64,000 bases of DNA. Origin: Todiramphus chloris collaris (taxonomy: Eukaryota > Chordata > Aves > Coraciiformes > Alcedinidae). The first letter of the stretch is position 1. Each line of letters begins with the position of its first letter. The position numbers and the translations under genes were made by a program. Positions 51,528 to 64,000 of the stretch are shown piece after piece. Location: positions 10,123,280 through 10,187,279 of the forward strand of contig JANVCC010000047.1 in assembly GCA_025345505.1 (NCBI GenBank), read 5' to 3'. The notes beneath the pieces are model-generated. The model saw nothing but the letters and a program-made list of their open reading frames with translations, was not told the origin of the DNA and did no database searches.

Positions 51528-51551
51528 CCCCCCCCCCCCCCCCCCTCCCCC
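51528..51551. repeat. C18-T-C5 homopolymer tract
   Basis: Eighteen C residues (51528-51545), a T, then five C. In the SEMA5A pre-mRNA this is a G run able to form a G-quadruplex. Length errors in assembly are common for such runs. Confidence 0.95.
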
Positions 51552-52076
51552 GAACAGAACAGAACTGAGAGTTCACATTCATAATCATCCCCTTTCTCTT
51601 TCTTTCACCTTAAGGCCTGGTATATCTGCTACTAAAATTGTACCTCTGCCTCCAAAATTTCTGACATCCTCTTTCATGATTACTGTTTTTCATGTGTTCA
51701 TGCTTTCCAAAATTAATTACTTTTTCTGTCTTCCCATGGTTGAGATGTAGTTCAGTTCTAATTCATTTAATTCTCTCTGCCTCACTGTGTATTGTAGTTT
51801 TCTGCAGCATTAATGAGGTTGATGCTCCTGTCACACCTCTCCAGAGAAGGGCAGAGAAGATGTGCTTGCAAGGGTGCCTTTCTTCCTTCTGCATTTAGCC
51901 CTTCCAATTGGCACTTGACATGTGCAGGTTAGATAAGATACAGACGAGCAGACTCTGTCCTCAGTAGCCTCCTAGGCTTTTCATAAACAGAAGGCAGACC
52001 TTGTTATTTTAGCTAGGGTAGGTAAGCAGAAAAAATATCCCATCTTCATGGGAAGTACTGCCTGTCTCTGTAATCT

Positions 52077-52789
52077 GGGTCCTGTACTTTGGTCACAACA
52101 ATCGCATGCAGTGCTGCAGTTTTTGGGAAGAGTGGCTGCTGGGAAGCTGCCTGGTGAAAAAGGACCTGGGAGTGTAGGTCGAGGTGGCTAAGGAGGCCAA
52201 CAGTATTGTGGCTTCAATCAGAAATAGTGTGGGCAGTAGGAATAAGGAAGTGATCATCCCCCTGTACTTGGCACTGGTGAGGCTGTGCCTAGAATACTGT
52301 GTTCCATTTTGGGCCTGTCACTACAAGAAGGACATCGAGGTGCTGAAATGCATCCAAAGAATGTCAACAAAGGTGGTGACGAGTGTAGAGAACAAGTCCA
52401 ATGAAGAGCAACCAAGGGAACTGGAAGTGTGCAACCTGGAGAAAAGAAGGCTCAGGGGAGACCTTATCACTCTCTACAAGTACCTGAAAGGAAGTTGTGG
52501 AAAGGTTGGTGTCAGTCTCTTCTCCCAAGTAACAAGAGATAGGGACAAAAGGAAATGGCCTCAAGTTGTGTCAGAGGAGGTTTAGGTTGGACATTAGGAA
52601 AAATTTCTTCACCAAAAGGTGTGTCAAGCATTGGAAAAGGCTGCCCATCGTTGAGTCACCATCCCTGGAGGTATTTAAAAGATGTGTACATGTGGTGTTT
52701 AGAGACATGGTTTAGTGGTGGACTTGGCAGTTAACGGTTGGACTCAATAATCTTAAAGGTCTTTTCCAACTGAAATGATTCTATGATTC
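52077..52789 (+). repeat. CR1 LINE fragment, plus orientation, with 3' tail
   Basis: The plus strand starts with cctgtactttggtcacaaca-type CR1 sequence and runs to the canonical end gaaatgattctatgattc. A frame at 52184-52585 has motifs [72 protein letters not shown] and [13 protein letters not shown] frameshift near 52560 breaks it before the R-x-D-I-R-K-N-F-F segment, and about 40 bp seem missing near 52170. It is of the same subfamily type as the 47144-47735 copy but opposite in direction and more damaged. Confidence 0.94.
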
Positions 52790-55700
52790 CAGTTTAGATG
52801 GGTGAGAAAATTCTGTAAAGGTGCTTTTAATAACTTAAGTCTGGCATTGGAGAAAAGAAGTCAGGGAGGCACCTCCATCTCTCATCAGCTTACTGCTCTA
52901 CTACTCTGTCATTGCCATCAGGGAGAATATGTACAGCTTTGAAAGGAAAAACACAGCATAACTGCTGAAATTTTTTGTGTAGTAGCAGCTCCAGTGAAGA
53001 AGTCTAAGGTTGGGTTTCAAAAGCAGAATGCATTTCCCTCCCATTTTAGGATACTGGCAAAAAGGATGATACACATAAAAGAACAGAAACGACCTTATGG
53101 GCGGTACAAACAAAGGAAAGTAATTATTTCATGCAAAATAAGCAACAACTGGTAGCATACACTTTGCATATTTTCAGCCATGTCTCTTATCTAAAACCTA
53201 AAGACCAAATTGCACATTCAAGAGCACACTGGCTTCGCGTTACATAAAATATTACATAATAAGAAAAGTTTGCACTAGGTAATTACAAGACTTTTCATTA
53301 AAAAACAGGAAAAAAGAAAGGATAACCCTGAATTATTATAGCAATTTCCATTAATCCTTAAAAGCAAAAATGAAAAAATTAATTTTTGTTCTTGGGTCAT
53401 AATTTCTCTCCACATATCCTAGTAGCAGCAAGAGTTGTAATAAAAATCTGCTAGCAAACAATAAGAGGAATGGATTCAGACATTGTATTAAACCACCTTT
53501 TAACCAAGTCAGCTTACTGTTACTTGTGAAGAATAAAAGTACCTGTTCTAGAAGAATATGCTTTTTACGATGTAAAAGATTTTTAAGAAAGTGATCTCAA
53601 AAGAACTACTTTAAGAATAATAACCAAATGCTTATGGCAGCAAGAGAAAAAAGTGATAATATTATGTCTACCAGTGGAGCAGAATCCAAACATTTCTGTA
53701 CTCTTCTCAGTTGGAGAGATTTCTAAACTGTACAAAACTCTGATTTTTTTATTGTTTGGGACTACATCCAATCTAAAATTACATTTTAATGATCTATGAT
53801 CTGTTTACTGATGAAGTGGCTTGATATTTAGAACAAAGTGTTTATTTATTTAACATGTTACAATAGCAGCTATCACTGTATGTCTATGATAAAGAAAACT
53901 GCATCAATGTATTTCAAGGTACTTGGAGAACCAAGCAGTTGTAAGCAAAGGCATCTGGGAAATTATGAAACCAAATGTCCCAGTGTTTCTCTGTGTGATG
54001 AAGCAGAAAGCGACTGACTGGGATTTCAGGTTTTTCTTTAATCTGTTTTGCCCTTTTATTTGTTAAGTGAAGCAAATGAACATTATAAACTAATGTAAAC
54101 TTTCACACTGAGACATCAGATTTACTGAATTGAGAAGATAAATTGAAAGAAGAAAAAACTTTACTTAGATGTTGGATTACAGAACAAGTTTCTAAGCAGT
54201 GGAGGCTTTTCCTCACCAATCTGGACTCACTGCAGCTTGTGAACTACAAGTATAACTATTCCATTTACCTCTGTCCTCTAGAGTGAACAATGACAAATTC
54301 TGCCCCTGCTGCACTTTGCAGATCAACTTCACAGAGTCTAATTAGAAGCACACTGTAACAGTCAACTTTGTCTATGATTTAAACTATGTTACACTAAGAA
54401 CTTCAAGGAACTCAAATAAACAGTTTGTCAGCTGCAAATCAGTGTGCAGCTTTTTTCTTAATGAAAGATTTTCTTTATTTGCCATCATTTAATTATGTCC
54501 AAAATAGGCTGCTAAGGCTGACTGTTCTTGTTATTAAATACTACAAAAGCAATTTTAAAATGTTCTAGCAACATGCTGCCCTTTACTGACCTGAGCAGTT
54601 AGATGCAGCTCAAGGTCTTGCTGATTGCTTTCATCAGAAGAAGAAATCAATGCAAGAGCTGTCCACTTTAGACATAACCCTCAGTGTGCGCTGTATTACC
54701 TCAAACTGTTTCTCTCAAGCACAGAAGTAGCTGAACAGAATCAGAGAGAAAGACAAAGGGCAGTAGGTAGCAGAACAACACGCCTTCAAGAACAGATTAC
54801 TGGTAAGCAGCCTTTCTACCTTTTTCATTTGTCTGTGCACACATATTCATTCGAGTAACTTCAAGCATTACTTTTTTTCTCTACACGAGAGAAGGCCAAA
54901 ACATGACATCATGAGAGGGAGAAATGGGTTTTCTGTTTCACATTTTCAGGCTTACTATCCTGCAGTTAGCTGGGCTGTAGGATGGGATGAGCGCTATTTT
55001 GCATCAGTTTTTGACTTACCTGGGTGAATGCATTCTGCTTGATTTGAGAATAGTCATTGAGTTACAGACTACTAACAGGATGGGCAAGAAAGATAAGGAT
55101 AACTCAGGATCTCTTTTTACTGTCAGCTGACAAATTCTTTGTGAGCAACCCAACCTGTAGATCTGTTGAACTATGGTGAACGCTCAGGTCATAGCACTGA
55201 GGTAGTCTGGTCTTTCAATGGCATCTCCTCATGGAGAAGAGCAGAATCTCCACATGGTGGTAACTGTGGTTAAAAATCTGCTTGCTGCATTTAACATTGT
55301 CTATAGGACTACCAGGAAGACAGAATTAGGTGTCATAAGCAGAACATTAAATTCTTTTTGTAGAAGAGATGTTCTGAGGTAAAAAAAAAATTATAACTGG
55401 TAGTTGTATTCAGAAATAATCAAGAGATTAATAGATTACTACTCTCTGTGTTAAAAGAGACCAAGTTCAGTAACTGCCTCCAGATGCTTTTTCCTTCCAT
55501 CACTGAAGAAGACATAACTGTTTACACTCTAAAATTTTCCAATACAGAAAAAACTTTCAGGATGTGGGCAGATATTTGTAACATTTGGCCAACTGTTCTA
55601 TCTGCTATTAAAAACTGTCAAAACAGACAGAATTCAAGGAAGTCAAGTCTCAAATATTGTCAGCAGACTGTCTAGTGGGTAAACAAAAGCATATTCAGAG

Positions 55701-58511
55701 ACCCTCTAAGATGGGTTCACAATAACTAGCTCCTGTCAACAGATTTTCTGTGTTGGCAGTGTTGCTATGCTGTCCATCTACACTTTTGAATCAATGCTTG
55801 CTCAAGATCTTTGTGCTTCACATACCACGAGATCATTGAACTTTCCTTTTTCCCTTCAGGTGTACTCATAGTATGTTCTTGTAGATTACTTCCTGAATAA
55901 TTCATATATTTAACCAAGCTATCCCAATTCTTCATCCCCCAGATAATTGAGTGTTGAGCGCATCAAGAAAATGATAATATAGAAATGAAAGTGAACTAAG
56001 GTCAAGCACCTGATCAGAATGATGCTCAGTAACATATGCTGCTAACTTACCTATTCAGCTGATATGGATTGCTTCCAGACTTACCAGGCCTCCATCAGAA
56101 GGCTGATAATAAATAAAGGACTTTGATGGAACTAGAAAGAATGTGGAAGCTCAGAAAGGCCATCAACTTAGATATCACACACACACAAAAAAAATTGTGT
56201 TTCCAGAAGCTGAAATCACAGCATGGTAATATGGGATCTTGCCCCAGCCACATGACACATCAGCTCTGTTTTCCCCTCCCATACCATATGTCATTGTTCC
56301 CGTGATTACACACCTTCTGACAATTAAGATTAGGAACAAGGTTTCTTCTGTGATGAAAATTCAGAGCTTCCCATGTCAAGTTCATTCATTACAAGTTACA
56401 CTGAACACTGAGAGCAGACTGCCTAAGCATATGGGCTGACTGACAGTATTGTAAACCCCTGAACACACTGAGAAGTGTGCTAGCCATTAAAATCAACAGT
56501 GCCTTTATTGCATAGTAATAGCTCACGGAGCGAGACAGTCAGCTGTGTTTTAGAGTACTGCCATCACCCCCACAGATGATTTGAGGTCCAATGCGGAACA
56601 GAGAATCGAAGTTAGAAAAAACTGTGCCTCTGAGGGAAACATGGATGTGAAAGAAAAACTTATTTTTAGTTGAAAACATTCGCATGTGCATGCACAGCCT
56701 AAAACAAGGCTGTATTACAGTAACCATCAGCTACAGCTGCTGAACAAATATTGACTAGGATGCTTCCATTCCAGTTGATGCCTTACTTTCTTGCAGGATT
56801 ATCTGTGTTACTTTCTCAGTGAAAGCTGCAAAATCTTCACTGTCATCCAGGAACTGAAAAACTAATGCAGTTTCTTGGCACTGAGTCATATAGGAGCAGA
56901 GAAATTGACATAAAAGCAGATGAATCCCCAACTCAAGCAAAGGAATCCTTAACTTAGCTACCCCAGAAGACATTCTCCCTCCCTGTCATGTAGGTAACAG
57001 GGCTGCTTCCAGCTTTTTATTGGATTTGCTTGATCTGGCTCCAATTACAAAACTCATCTTGTTCTTCCTCTCCAAAGATAAAAGCCACACTTTCCTGGCA
57101 ACTTAATTCTAAACAGTTTTGAGGCAGAAGAGTAAGCTCTAAATGGAGAATGCATAGGTGCAGATGAAACTTTAAATAGACAAAATGTAAATACAGTGAA
57201 TCTGATTAATTAGAAGAGCCTGGAAGGGAATCTTAGTGTGCCCTTTGGAATAAACCACATTCAGTTAAACTAAAAATTCAATATGAAGAATTTTTTCCCT
57301 TTGACAGAAGCACCCAGGTGTGGCACAGCAATTAGTTCCAATACCACGGCTGTGTGGACAAAAGGTGCCTAAACAGGGATATCTATACAATGAGTTCATT
57401 TTTCCTCTCTCATTTATTTTGCACTGCTGTAATTCTGTTATGTTCCATGCAGTTTGGTTTTGTTTTGTTAATTAATGTTCTAAAATTGGCTGACCTTCAG
57501 AGAAGGTCACAAATTTCTCCAAGCTACCTCTGATGGCTTCTTTGTACAAGGAACATACACCAAGCAAATAAGCACAATGCAGCATTCAGATTATATGATA
57601 ACTGAAATATTCAAAATAAAATCTTTCACTTGCATCTGACCTAATGTTCTGAAGCTAGAAGGGTTTATATTTGTACTTAAGTTCAAACATGAGAAGAATC
57701 TCACCATAACATGAGATGCACTGTGGGAGTAGTGACTGTTGTGTCATGTAATGTGTTAGGAAAATCTGTGGGTTTTTTCTACTGGGACAAGCATGGACAA
57801 ATTATAATACACATAATTTTACATTTCATGATAAGTAATTCTAATTTGAGAAGATTCTGATTATTTTTTATAATATATAAAATGGCAATTGACCCCGTGA
57901 CATCTCAGGAATACCTACCTACCTATTTACAGCTTCTCCCAGCTGGAAATCCTCATCAGGTGATTAACACCCATGATACAGGAGTCATTGCTACAACACA
58001 ATTTTATGATATGTTTTGCAGACTAGTCCCTAACCTTTGGCTATAATAAACATCAAATATGTTAGTCTGCCACCTAAGAAGCTTGAAAGCACAACTTTTT
58101 CTTCTTGTCAAGGCTAGGACCTGCAAGGAAAGGCAGATTTCGGTCCATTCTGTACTGTATTCTCCGTGTTAGGTTTTTGAAGATCTCAACAAAAGAATGC
58201 TCAAGGCAAGCTACTGCTCTTGGCTGACTCAACTTTGTCATGTGCACCTGAGTGATACAGTACAGCTCATCCCCGTGCCTGTAAACATGACTTAAATATT
58301 TAAGTGCACATCTACAAACCGCAACTGTAATAATTGGCATAATACTTATACTAGCAAAATAAAAAAAAATGTATTATATAAAAAAATTTTACAATTAGAT
58401 AAACACTGTTCTAAAAGGTTTCAAATTCTCAGAATGGAATTTCTAAGATGCTGAATATGAAGAACGTGGGTTAAAAAAAAAAAGTGAGTCTTACGGTGCA
58501 CCAACACTCAC

Positions 58512-58725
58512 CATTCAGCCATTTGGAGTTGTACTGGGCAGTGCGGAGAGGGGGAAGGGCCCCCAGACTGCGATAAATAGCAGGATCCCTTCCTGGAAAA
58601 TCCATGGCCGTAGCAGCATATAATTCCCCACTGGAAGTGAGAAGAGCAGTGGAGTTGTGCTGAGGACTGTAAGGACAACGAGCCATGCCACTGATTTGAT
58701 CATGTATCTCTGTCAAGTTACTCAA
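58512..58725 (-). CDS. SEMA5A: SEMA5A exon: Sema domain, 71 codons plus 1 nt
   Basis: This 214-nt exon follows the 99-nt exon after a 1020-nt intron. The acceptor is ttttacag followed by TTG (Leu), and the donor is AATG|gtgagt, so it ends in phase 1. It encodes LSNLTEIHDQISGMARCPYS, then a stretch with HNSTALL, GELYAATAMDF, GRDPAIYRSLG and RTAQYNSKWLN. The R-C-P-Y-x-P, G-x-L-Y-x-x-T and R-x-x-x-x-x-S-x-W-L patterns belong to blades 1-2 of the Sema propeller. NLT and NST are potential N-glycosylation sites. The last G joins AA of the next exon to make the Glu of the conserved NEPNFV motif, which confirms the junction. The open frame beyond the donor (residues GECWC) is intron read-through. Confidence 0.98.
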
Positions 58726-59745
58726 CTGTAAAAGAGTGAGAAAAAGGAATTAAAATTACCTGAAAAGTATCATTTCAACCAAGCTATAATCTGAGCAAAA
58801 TCCTATCATAAACACCAGTTATCTGATTCGGTATTGTGAAAATGTAATAAGCTGACCTTGACAACAATCTGAAACTGTCTCATATAGAAAGTTTTACTGT
58901 AGTATTGTCTGATCTCTCTTCTGTCACTTTGGTACGTAAAACATGCAAGTAAATCATTAGCCACCACTCCTAAAGTGTTTCACATTAGAAGTGGCTCAAA
59001 AATTAATTATCTCTACACAGAGTGTTACTATGAATAAGAAAAACAAATCTGATTGCCAGAATCAACTAAGGTATTCATTGTAGCAAATGGTCAGACAATG
59101 AAAAAAAAAATCTTTTTTTTTGTTGTTGTTGTGTCCTGGGAAAGAATCTCACATAAAAAATGAGATTAAACAAGGAGCTTTCTAGTTCTGCAGACCTATC
59201 TCTCTGATTTAGTAACAGTGACTTTGTTATTATGACTATTACTGATGCTGCATGGACTCTCTTTCTTTGATACACAGAAATTACAGCTCTTGGTGTTTTT
59301 CATGTTTGTTTCCTTTTTTTTTTTTTTTCTAGAAACAGAATGACAGATTTTCTTATCCAGGATTTTTCATTCTTGCCAGTCAGAAATCACTAACACAGAT
59401 ACTCTCATCTTTTTCAGAAGTACACATAGAGAGTATGAAGCTACCCAACAACATTTTATAACTAAAACAACTGATTGCGGCGAAACTTAATAGAGTGGCA
59501 GAAGTCTTAGAAATACCTAAGGTTCATGAAAACTGGCATGTGGGAGGAACTGAGCTGCTCTTAGCTCGTAACTGAAGAAAACACTGCAGAAAGAGGTGAT
59601 CATTAACTCTCCTCTTTGGGCTGCCACTAGCCTTTTACACATCAGCTCACCCACCCATACGCTAATAGCCTGGACTCAACCACAGCATGCTCTGCCGGCT
59701 CAAAACAGAGACTTGAGCTGATGAGGTGGAACATTTAACTCATAC
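58726..59745 (-). other. SEMA5A intron, 1.0 kb
   Basis: A short intron between the two most 5' exons of the window. It contains a T-rich/GTT run near 59110-59130 and a T run near 59315-59330, with nothing else recognisable. Confidence 0.85.
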
Positions 59746-59844
59746 CGTCCGATTGGTGCAGATAGGAGTGAATGCGTTGGTTCCACATGTAAAGAGATGG
59801 TTCCCTCCAACAAGAAGCACTCGAATGTAGTTCTGGCATTCCTC
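59746..59844 (-). CDS. SEMA5A: SEMA5A exon: early Sema domain, 33 codons
   Basis: This is the most 5' coding exon in the window. It is 99 nt and starts and ends between codons (phase 0 at both sides). The acceptor reads tgacag followed by GAG, and the donor is ACG|gtatga. It encodes EECQNYIRVLLVGG, then a hydrophobic strand and CGTNAFTPICTNRT. The C-N-Y-I-R-V-L and CGTNAF motifs are hallmarks of the first propeller blades of semaphorins, and N-R-T is a potential N-glycosylation site. The acceptor could in principle be 3 nt further in (after gacaggag), which would drop one Glu; the upstream site is preferred because family members have two Glu before Cys. The upstream exon was not found up to 64000. 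Confidence 0.96.
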
Positions 59845-62800
59845 CTGTCATGCAGAAAAGAAAGACTATATTCCGTGATACTTAAAAGGGTGGAGAAGGC
59901 TAATATTGATTTGCTTTCCATGGTTATGTGTTCACACATAATAATTTAGGGGAACAAGTCTTGAGTATACTTGATGCATCAGCACTCATGATACGCAGAT
60001 TCCTAACTACAACATATACATCCATCAATCTTTGTGAGAAGTTCTTAGGATAACAATAAAGCACTTTAGTACTGAAGATTTCTTCTAAGTGTATATTTCA
60101 AAGGTTTAGCTAAATAATGACTTAAATAGTACACTGTTGTTTCAGTAGATTAGATGCTGTTTTTGAAGACAGATGAGGCCAAGGGAGGAAGCTGGGAGGG
60201 AAATAGGAGAAAGAACAAGTTGTCAGTAACACGAGTATGTTGAAACCAGTACAACTAAAATTCTTGAAGCGTTCGGGGGCAGATTTGTCACTAATGTTTT
60301 CATAATTTGCACAATATGTTTTATTAAAAGCAACTATGTTTCTGTTAATTTGAAGTTTCTCAAGAAATTTCATTACCTCAATACAGAGATGCTTACCCCT
60401 GAGGAATAATTTTACATGTGTTTTATACCATTAGGATATGCGAAGGCTTAATGATCTTCATTTCTCTAATTTCAGATGCTAGAAACCAACAGCAATTTCT
60501 ACTGTTTATTCAGACAGAAAGCCTCTTTCTGCAGTTCTGCAGAACTGTATGTAGGAAATATTCAAACACTACTCCTGCAAAAAATCAATGTGTCTATCTA
60601 ATAAAATGAAAAAAATCAAATCTGTGCTTGCAGAAAATAGTTTCCTGTAATCTTCCATTTGAATGCTCTCCAGCATTTTTTCACAAGACAGTCTTATGTA
60701 AAGAGTTAAAAAAACTTGTGAAAATACAGCAGTGTGATTCTAACACGTATTAAGTAGAATCATGTAGGTAAATCCACATAACAGTAATGGTGCAGAAGTC
60801 TCATTATGCGGCCTACAGTTATATCAAATGTATTGCTTGTTTATCTTGAAAATGGACTTTCATCCTGGAAGACAAGAAATATAATCCTGAATAAATCGAA
60901 CAGGCACAAAATAGACTACAAAGCAAGGTGGGAAAAATACTTTAAAGATCTCAGAATTTATTATCTGTGGATTTCCTCATACACAATAAAGTTTAAAAAA
61001 ACACACCCTCTGCCACATAATATCTCAGAAAAAAAACAAACCTCTTCAAAAAACAACCCCAAAACTACATTTGCATTAGTCTCATGAAAATGTAGCTTTT
61101 AAACACTTATCTGAGCCTTTAAAGGTAAGTGTCAAACATCTTAGAATTAAGCTTTTTTCACATTGGGTAAAAATACAACTTTATCTCAAACTTAACAAAA
61201 CTGTCATCTTAATATTCTTTCAACCAAACAGAAGCTAATGTACAACCATATACAAGCCTTTTAAACAGTAATAATTTCACTTCTAGACTGTTTCCCTGTT
61301 GTAGGTTGTTTTAACTATGGGGAGGGGAAAAAAAAAAAAAAAAAAAAAAAAAGAGGCTGCAACTCATCCATTTTTTTTTGTGGGAATAGAGATCAGAGAA
61401 GTTCATAGAATATAACACAGTAATTTTTTCTTTGTGCTGTTTCCATCCTGCCCTTTGCAGCAAGCCATGGAATTTAAGTGTAGGAAAAATAAGTGGGTTC
61501 TGACATTATAACCCGTCCAACCTCTCCTCTACATATTCCAGAGGTTCCTGAAATAGTGCTATTGCCAAATTGCTTGCACGCTGATCACCCACTCTTTCTG
61601 GTCAAAAATAATGCTAATTTTTTTAACTCTGACATTCCTGAGATTCACAAGATTCTCTTCTTTAATGTTCCTAAGTTCTGTGCCAAGTTCACAACAATCC
61701 ATGCTGCATCAGGGCAAATAAGGTATCTCACATCACATTTTTGTTGGATTCGTACTGGAACAAAATAAAAACTGAAACAACAGCTTCTAAAATTTGCTGT
61801 TTTCTTCATATGACAAATCCACAGTAATACAAAACAAATTTTAAAAGATTAGTCCTGAATAAAACAATCAACACCCAAAAACAGATTGAAAAAGGAATGC
61901 ATCAGTCATCTGAATTGTTCAGAGTCACTTTTCTAGTTCTGGAGTCAAGCTCAGCTTGATGTACAAAAGAGAGACATGTGATATAGAAGTGCATTGGTGA
62001 ATGCAAAGGATTTCAAAAGTTTTTGTAGTTTGGAGGGTGGTGGTAGTTTTGGTGAACATCTTTTATGTAGTCTTATTCTCTATTTCATCTTGACATCTAT
62101 GCCATATACTTTCCTATAATCCTATAAAAGTATCTCTGAAAGAAATTAATTTAGCAAGTACTTTGTACTTTTATATCAGCATACCCGAAACAAAATACAA
62201 CCACTAGAAACAATTTGCAGGCAAGCAGGTTGATACCTAAGTTTAAGACCCACCTGACAGCTCAAGGACAATCTGACTGCATATGGTTATCTGTGTGCAG
62301 TAATGTTTCTTGTATAGGCTAACATTTTAAACACACCTATGTTTAATTTTTTAATACTTTCAATAAAAGTTTATATGTTAATACACAACCATTAGAACCT
62401 TAAATAAGCAGGGGATAAGATATATTTTCTAATCTCTTTGGTTTATTGTATTTTCACTATGTATATTTGTATTTTTCCTTTATAACAGTGCCTACCACAA
62501 ATGCCAGTCTGAATGGACAAATATATTATTTTATCCATGTGTGATGTTTTAGACTTCTAAATGCTAACGCATGCTGGCCACAAGGACATATTTTGTCTGG
62601 CTCGCTCCTGGAGCCCCTAGTTATTTTAAGCAACAGCTTAAATTGGTGGATAAATGTCTGAAGTCTCAGTAACAAACATCAGCCTTCAAAAGTCAAGTGT
62701 GCATTACACTGTCAAATGTGACAGATGTCCCTATATATTCTCCCCTTCAGCTCTTTTCCTCATTGCTTCCAAAGCATAAACCTCAGAACAACAACTACTG

Positions 62801-64000
62801 CTAACAGCTAGAGGCAAAATTCCTGTGCAGCTTCTTTTTCAAGAAAAACAACCCAAAAGAAGAGTTATGTTTAACTGACCATTATCTCAAAACTACTAGA
62901 GTTGCTTCAGGGTTCAAAGCTAGCTTCTGGTTTCAGGGCACACCATCAGCAAACTGACTTTTAGTTTCACCACCTGAACTCATTGTCCCCATGCTATTCT
63001 GTGGGAAGCAGAACTTCAAGAGAAACCAGGATTTGAATGAATAACTTACCCACAGCCATCCCTGTAATTCTCATCTTTTCTTCACCACAGTCTGGGCTGC
63101 CCTTGTGTATTTTGTCTCCAATCTTTCCTGTCCCTTTCCTACAGTCACACATGTGTCTGCCCTGAAATCTGAAGTTGACCTGAAAAAGGTTACAGAAATG
63201 CAACCCCCAGCAAAGCTCCAGTTTGGGATGGATCTGGTTCTAGAATGACATACAAGCAAGTGGTCTTTCTGGTAACAGTAACTGGAACTGTGTCTCCCAG
63301 GGGATTTCCTCTGAAGAGGGAGAACTCACTGTAGCACTGGAGTGACTTCCTTCTGGTCTGATAATTCTCAAATTTTTCCAGGGCAAGTCTTTTGTGGTTC
63401 GACTAGAAAAAGGACCACATCACAGATCATCTGCAGGCGTAAGTCCTCTTTATACAGAGAGAACAGTGACTTTGTTTTAGTCTTGAGCATATGACATTAA
63501 AAGACAAATATCATTAGGCTACGCTTTTTCTGGCCTTAAATTTATCCCTTGATTTTAACCTTGAGCACTTCAGGGAACGCAAAAAAGGCATGAAAGTTCA
63601 AAAAGACAGTTGTTATTCCATCTGGGTAGGTTGCCTCAGTCAATATCTCTTCATTCTCCATCAATTCCTACATGAAACTTTTGTGCTTTTTCAAGTAAAA
63701 TACAACCAATTTATTTTCCCTAGCTATTAATACTTTCTACATACCTAGCAAATCCTGCACCTTAATAGTTGAGCAACCAGTAACTCTTAAATATATGTTC
63801 CCCACACTGGGATGGAAAGAAAGGGAAAAGAGAAGGACAAAGAAGGCACCACTATTCTTAATGTCTTTTCCAAGTACTGTAAACTCAGTTACAGTGAAAG
63901 ATGTTCCTCCATAAAACTAACAATGTTCCATTCATGAAGCTTTACACTGCACATTCACAACCTTTGCCTTTTTTCCCTCAAGTAATTCTTTTTCTCCTCA
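59845..64000 (-). other. SEMA5A intron, partial, at least 4.2 kb
   Basis: This lies upstream of the 59746-59844 exon in the gene's direction. I looked on the minus strand for the preceding exon, which should end in a Cys-rich stretch with a Lys-Gly-Lys tail before EECQ, and did not find it. The only clear structure is the A25 run at 61328-61352. The 69-codon frame at 62994-63203 with several cysteines has no recognisable motif. Confidence 0.8.
61328..61352. repeat. A25 homopolymer
   Basis: Twenty-five A on the plus strand, preceded by ggggagggg. No retrocopy body or flanking target duplication is evident upstream, so it reads as a simple repeat and not as a clear poly(A) tail. Confidence 0.9.

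Larger units (their letters stand above)
46509..58511 (-). other. SEMA5A intron, 12.0 kb
   Basis: This intron holds an old LTR fragment (46940-47110), a CR1 on the minus strand (47144-47735), a GC-rich patch with exon-like borders (48846-49102), a TA run (49894-49914), a C18 tract (51528-51551) and a CR1 on the plus strand (52077-52789). The last 5.7 kb before the upstream exon are unique sequence with no gene signal. Confidence 0.85.
1..64000 (-). other. SEMA5A: SEMA5A locus, internal part of the gene
   Basis: The whole window lies inside one minus-strand gene. Seven exons join in frame to 422 codons that match semaphorin 5A: a cysteine-rich Sema propeller with motifs such as AVEHDCGKTVFSR and LPELDLIYGIFTTN, then a PSI domain with DPYCGWD. 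The paralogue SEMA5B is less likely, because the stretches NQTSSSCLLEEIEL and STCIG..DPYCGWDMVMKKC follow SEMA5A. Family knowledge: class 5 semaphorins are type I membrane proteins of about 1070 residues with Sema, PSI, seven thrombospondin type 1 repeats, one membrane span and a short tail. They act in axon guidance, with plexin-B3 a reported receptor and proteoglycans binding the thrombospondin repeats. By recall of the human protein the window covers roughly residues 112-533. Both ends of the gene are outside the window. Confidence 0.97.

Noticed and set aside
56171..56190. Short CA run followed by A run
   Set aside because: Too short to be a microsatellite of note and not linked to any retrocopy.
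62994..63203. Cysteine-containing minus-strand frame, considered as the missing upstream SEMA5A exon
   Set aside because: It does not encode the expected sequence before EECQ (acidic, then Cys and Lys-Gly-Lys), and no acceptor/donor pair of the right phase frames it.

Overview
The window is vertebrate nuclear DNA, almost certainly from a bird. It holds one recognisable protein-coding gene, split into small exons and long AT-rich introns. The introns carry CR1 LINE copies, some ending in the avian ATTCTATG-type tail, and LTR sequence of a kind widespread in bird genomes. I saw no bacterial-style gene arrangement, CRISPR array, rRNA or tRNA.

The gene is SEMA5A (semaphorin 5A) on the minus strand, so the gene runs from high to low coordinates. 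Seven exons can be placed to the base: 59746-59844, 58512-58725, 46223-46508, 42559-42694, 38963-39167, 15695-15902 and 2066-2183. All have GT-AG borders and compatible phases. They join into 1266 nt, or 422 uninterrupted codons, covering most of the Sema beta-propeller and the PSI domain. The exons for the signal peptide and start of the Sema domain lie beyond position 64000. Those for the thrombospondin repeats, membrane span and cytoplasmic tail lie before position 1.

Layout by intron: 1-2065 is part of an intron with nothing recognisable. 2184-15694 holds two CR1 fragments and a solo LTR. 15903-38962 (23 kb) is mostly unique sequence, with a GC-rich block near 17 kb and a nested CR1 cluster at 34.1-36.6 kb. 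39168-42558 and 42695-46222 are unique apart from short palindromes. 46509-58511 holds an old LTR fragment, two CR1 copies in opposite orientation, a long C run, and a GC-rich patch bordered by good splice signals. 58726-59745 and 59845-64000 are unremarkable apart from homopolymer runs.

I found no new multi-gene system. The best leads are the exon-like patch at 48846-49102, which would truncate SEMA5A if spliced in; the oppositely oriented CR1 copies that could pair in the pre-mRNA, including across exon 15695-15902; a solo LTR with promoter motifs reading antisense to SEMA5A; and several perfect short hairpins.
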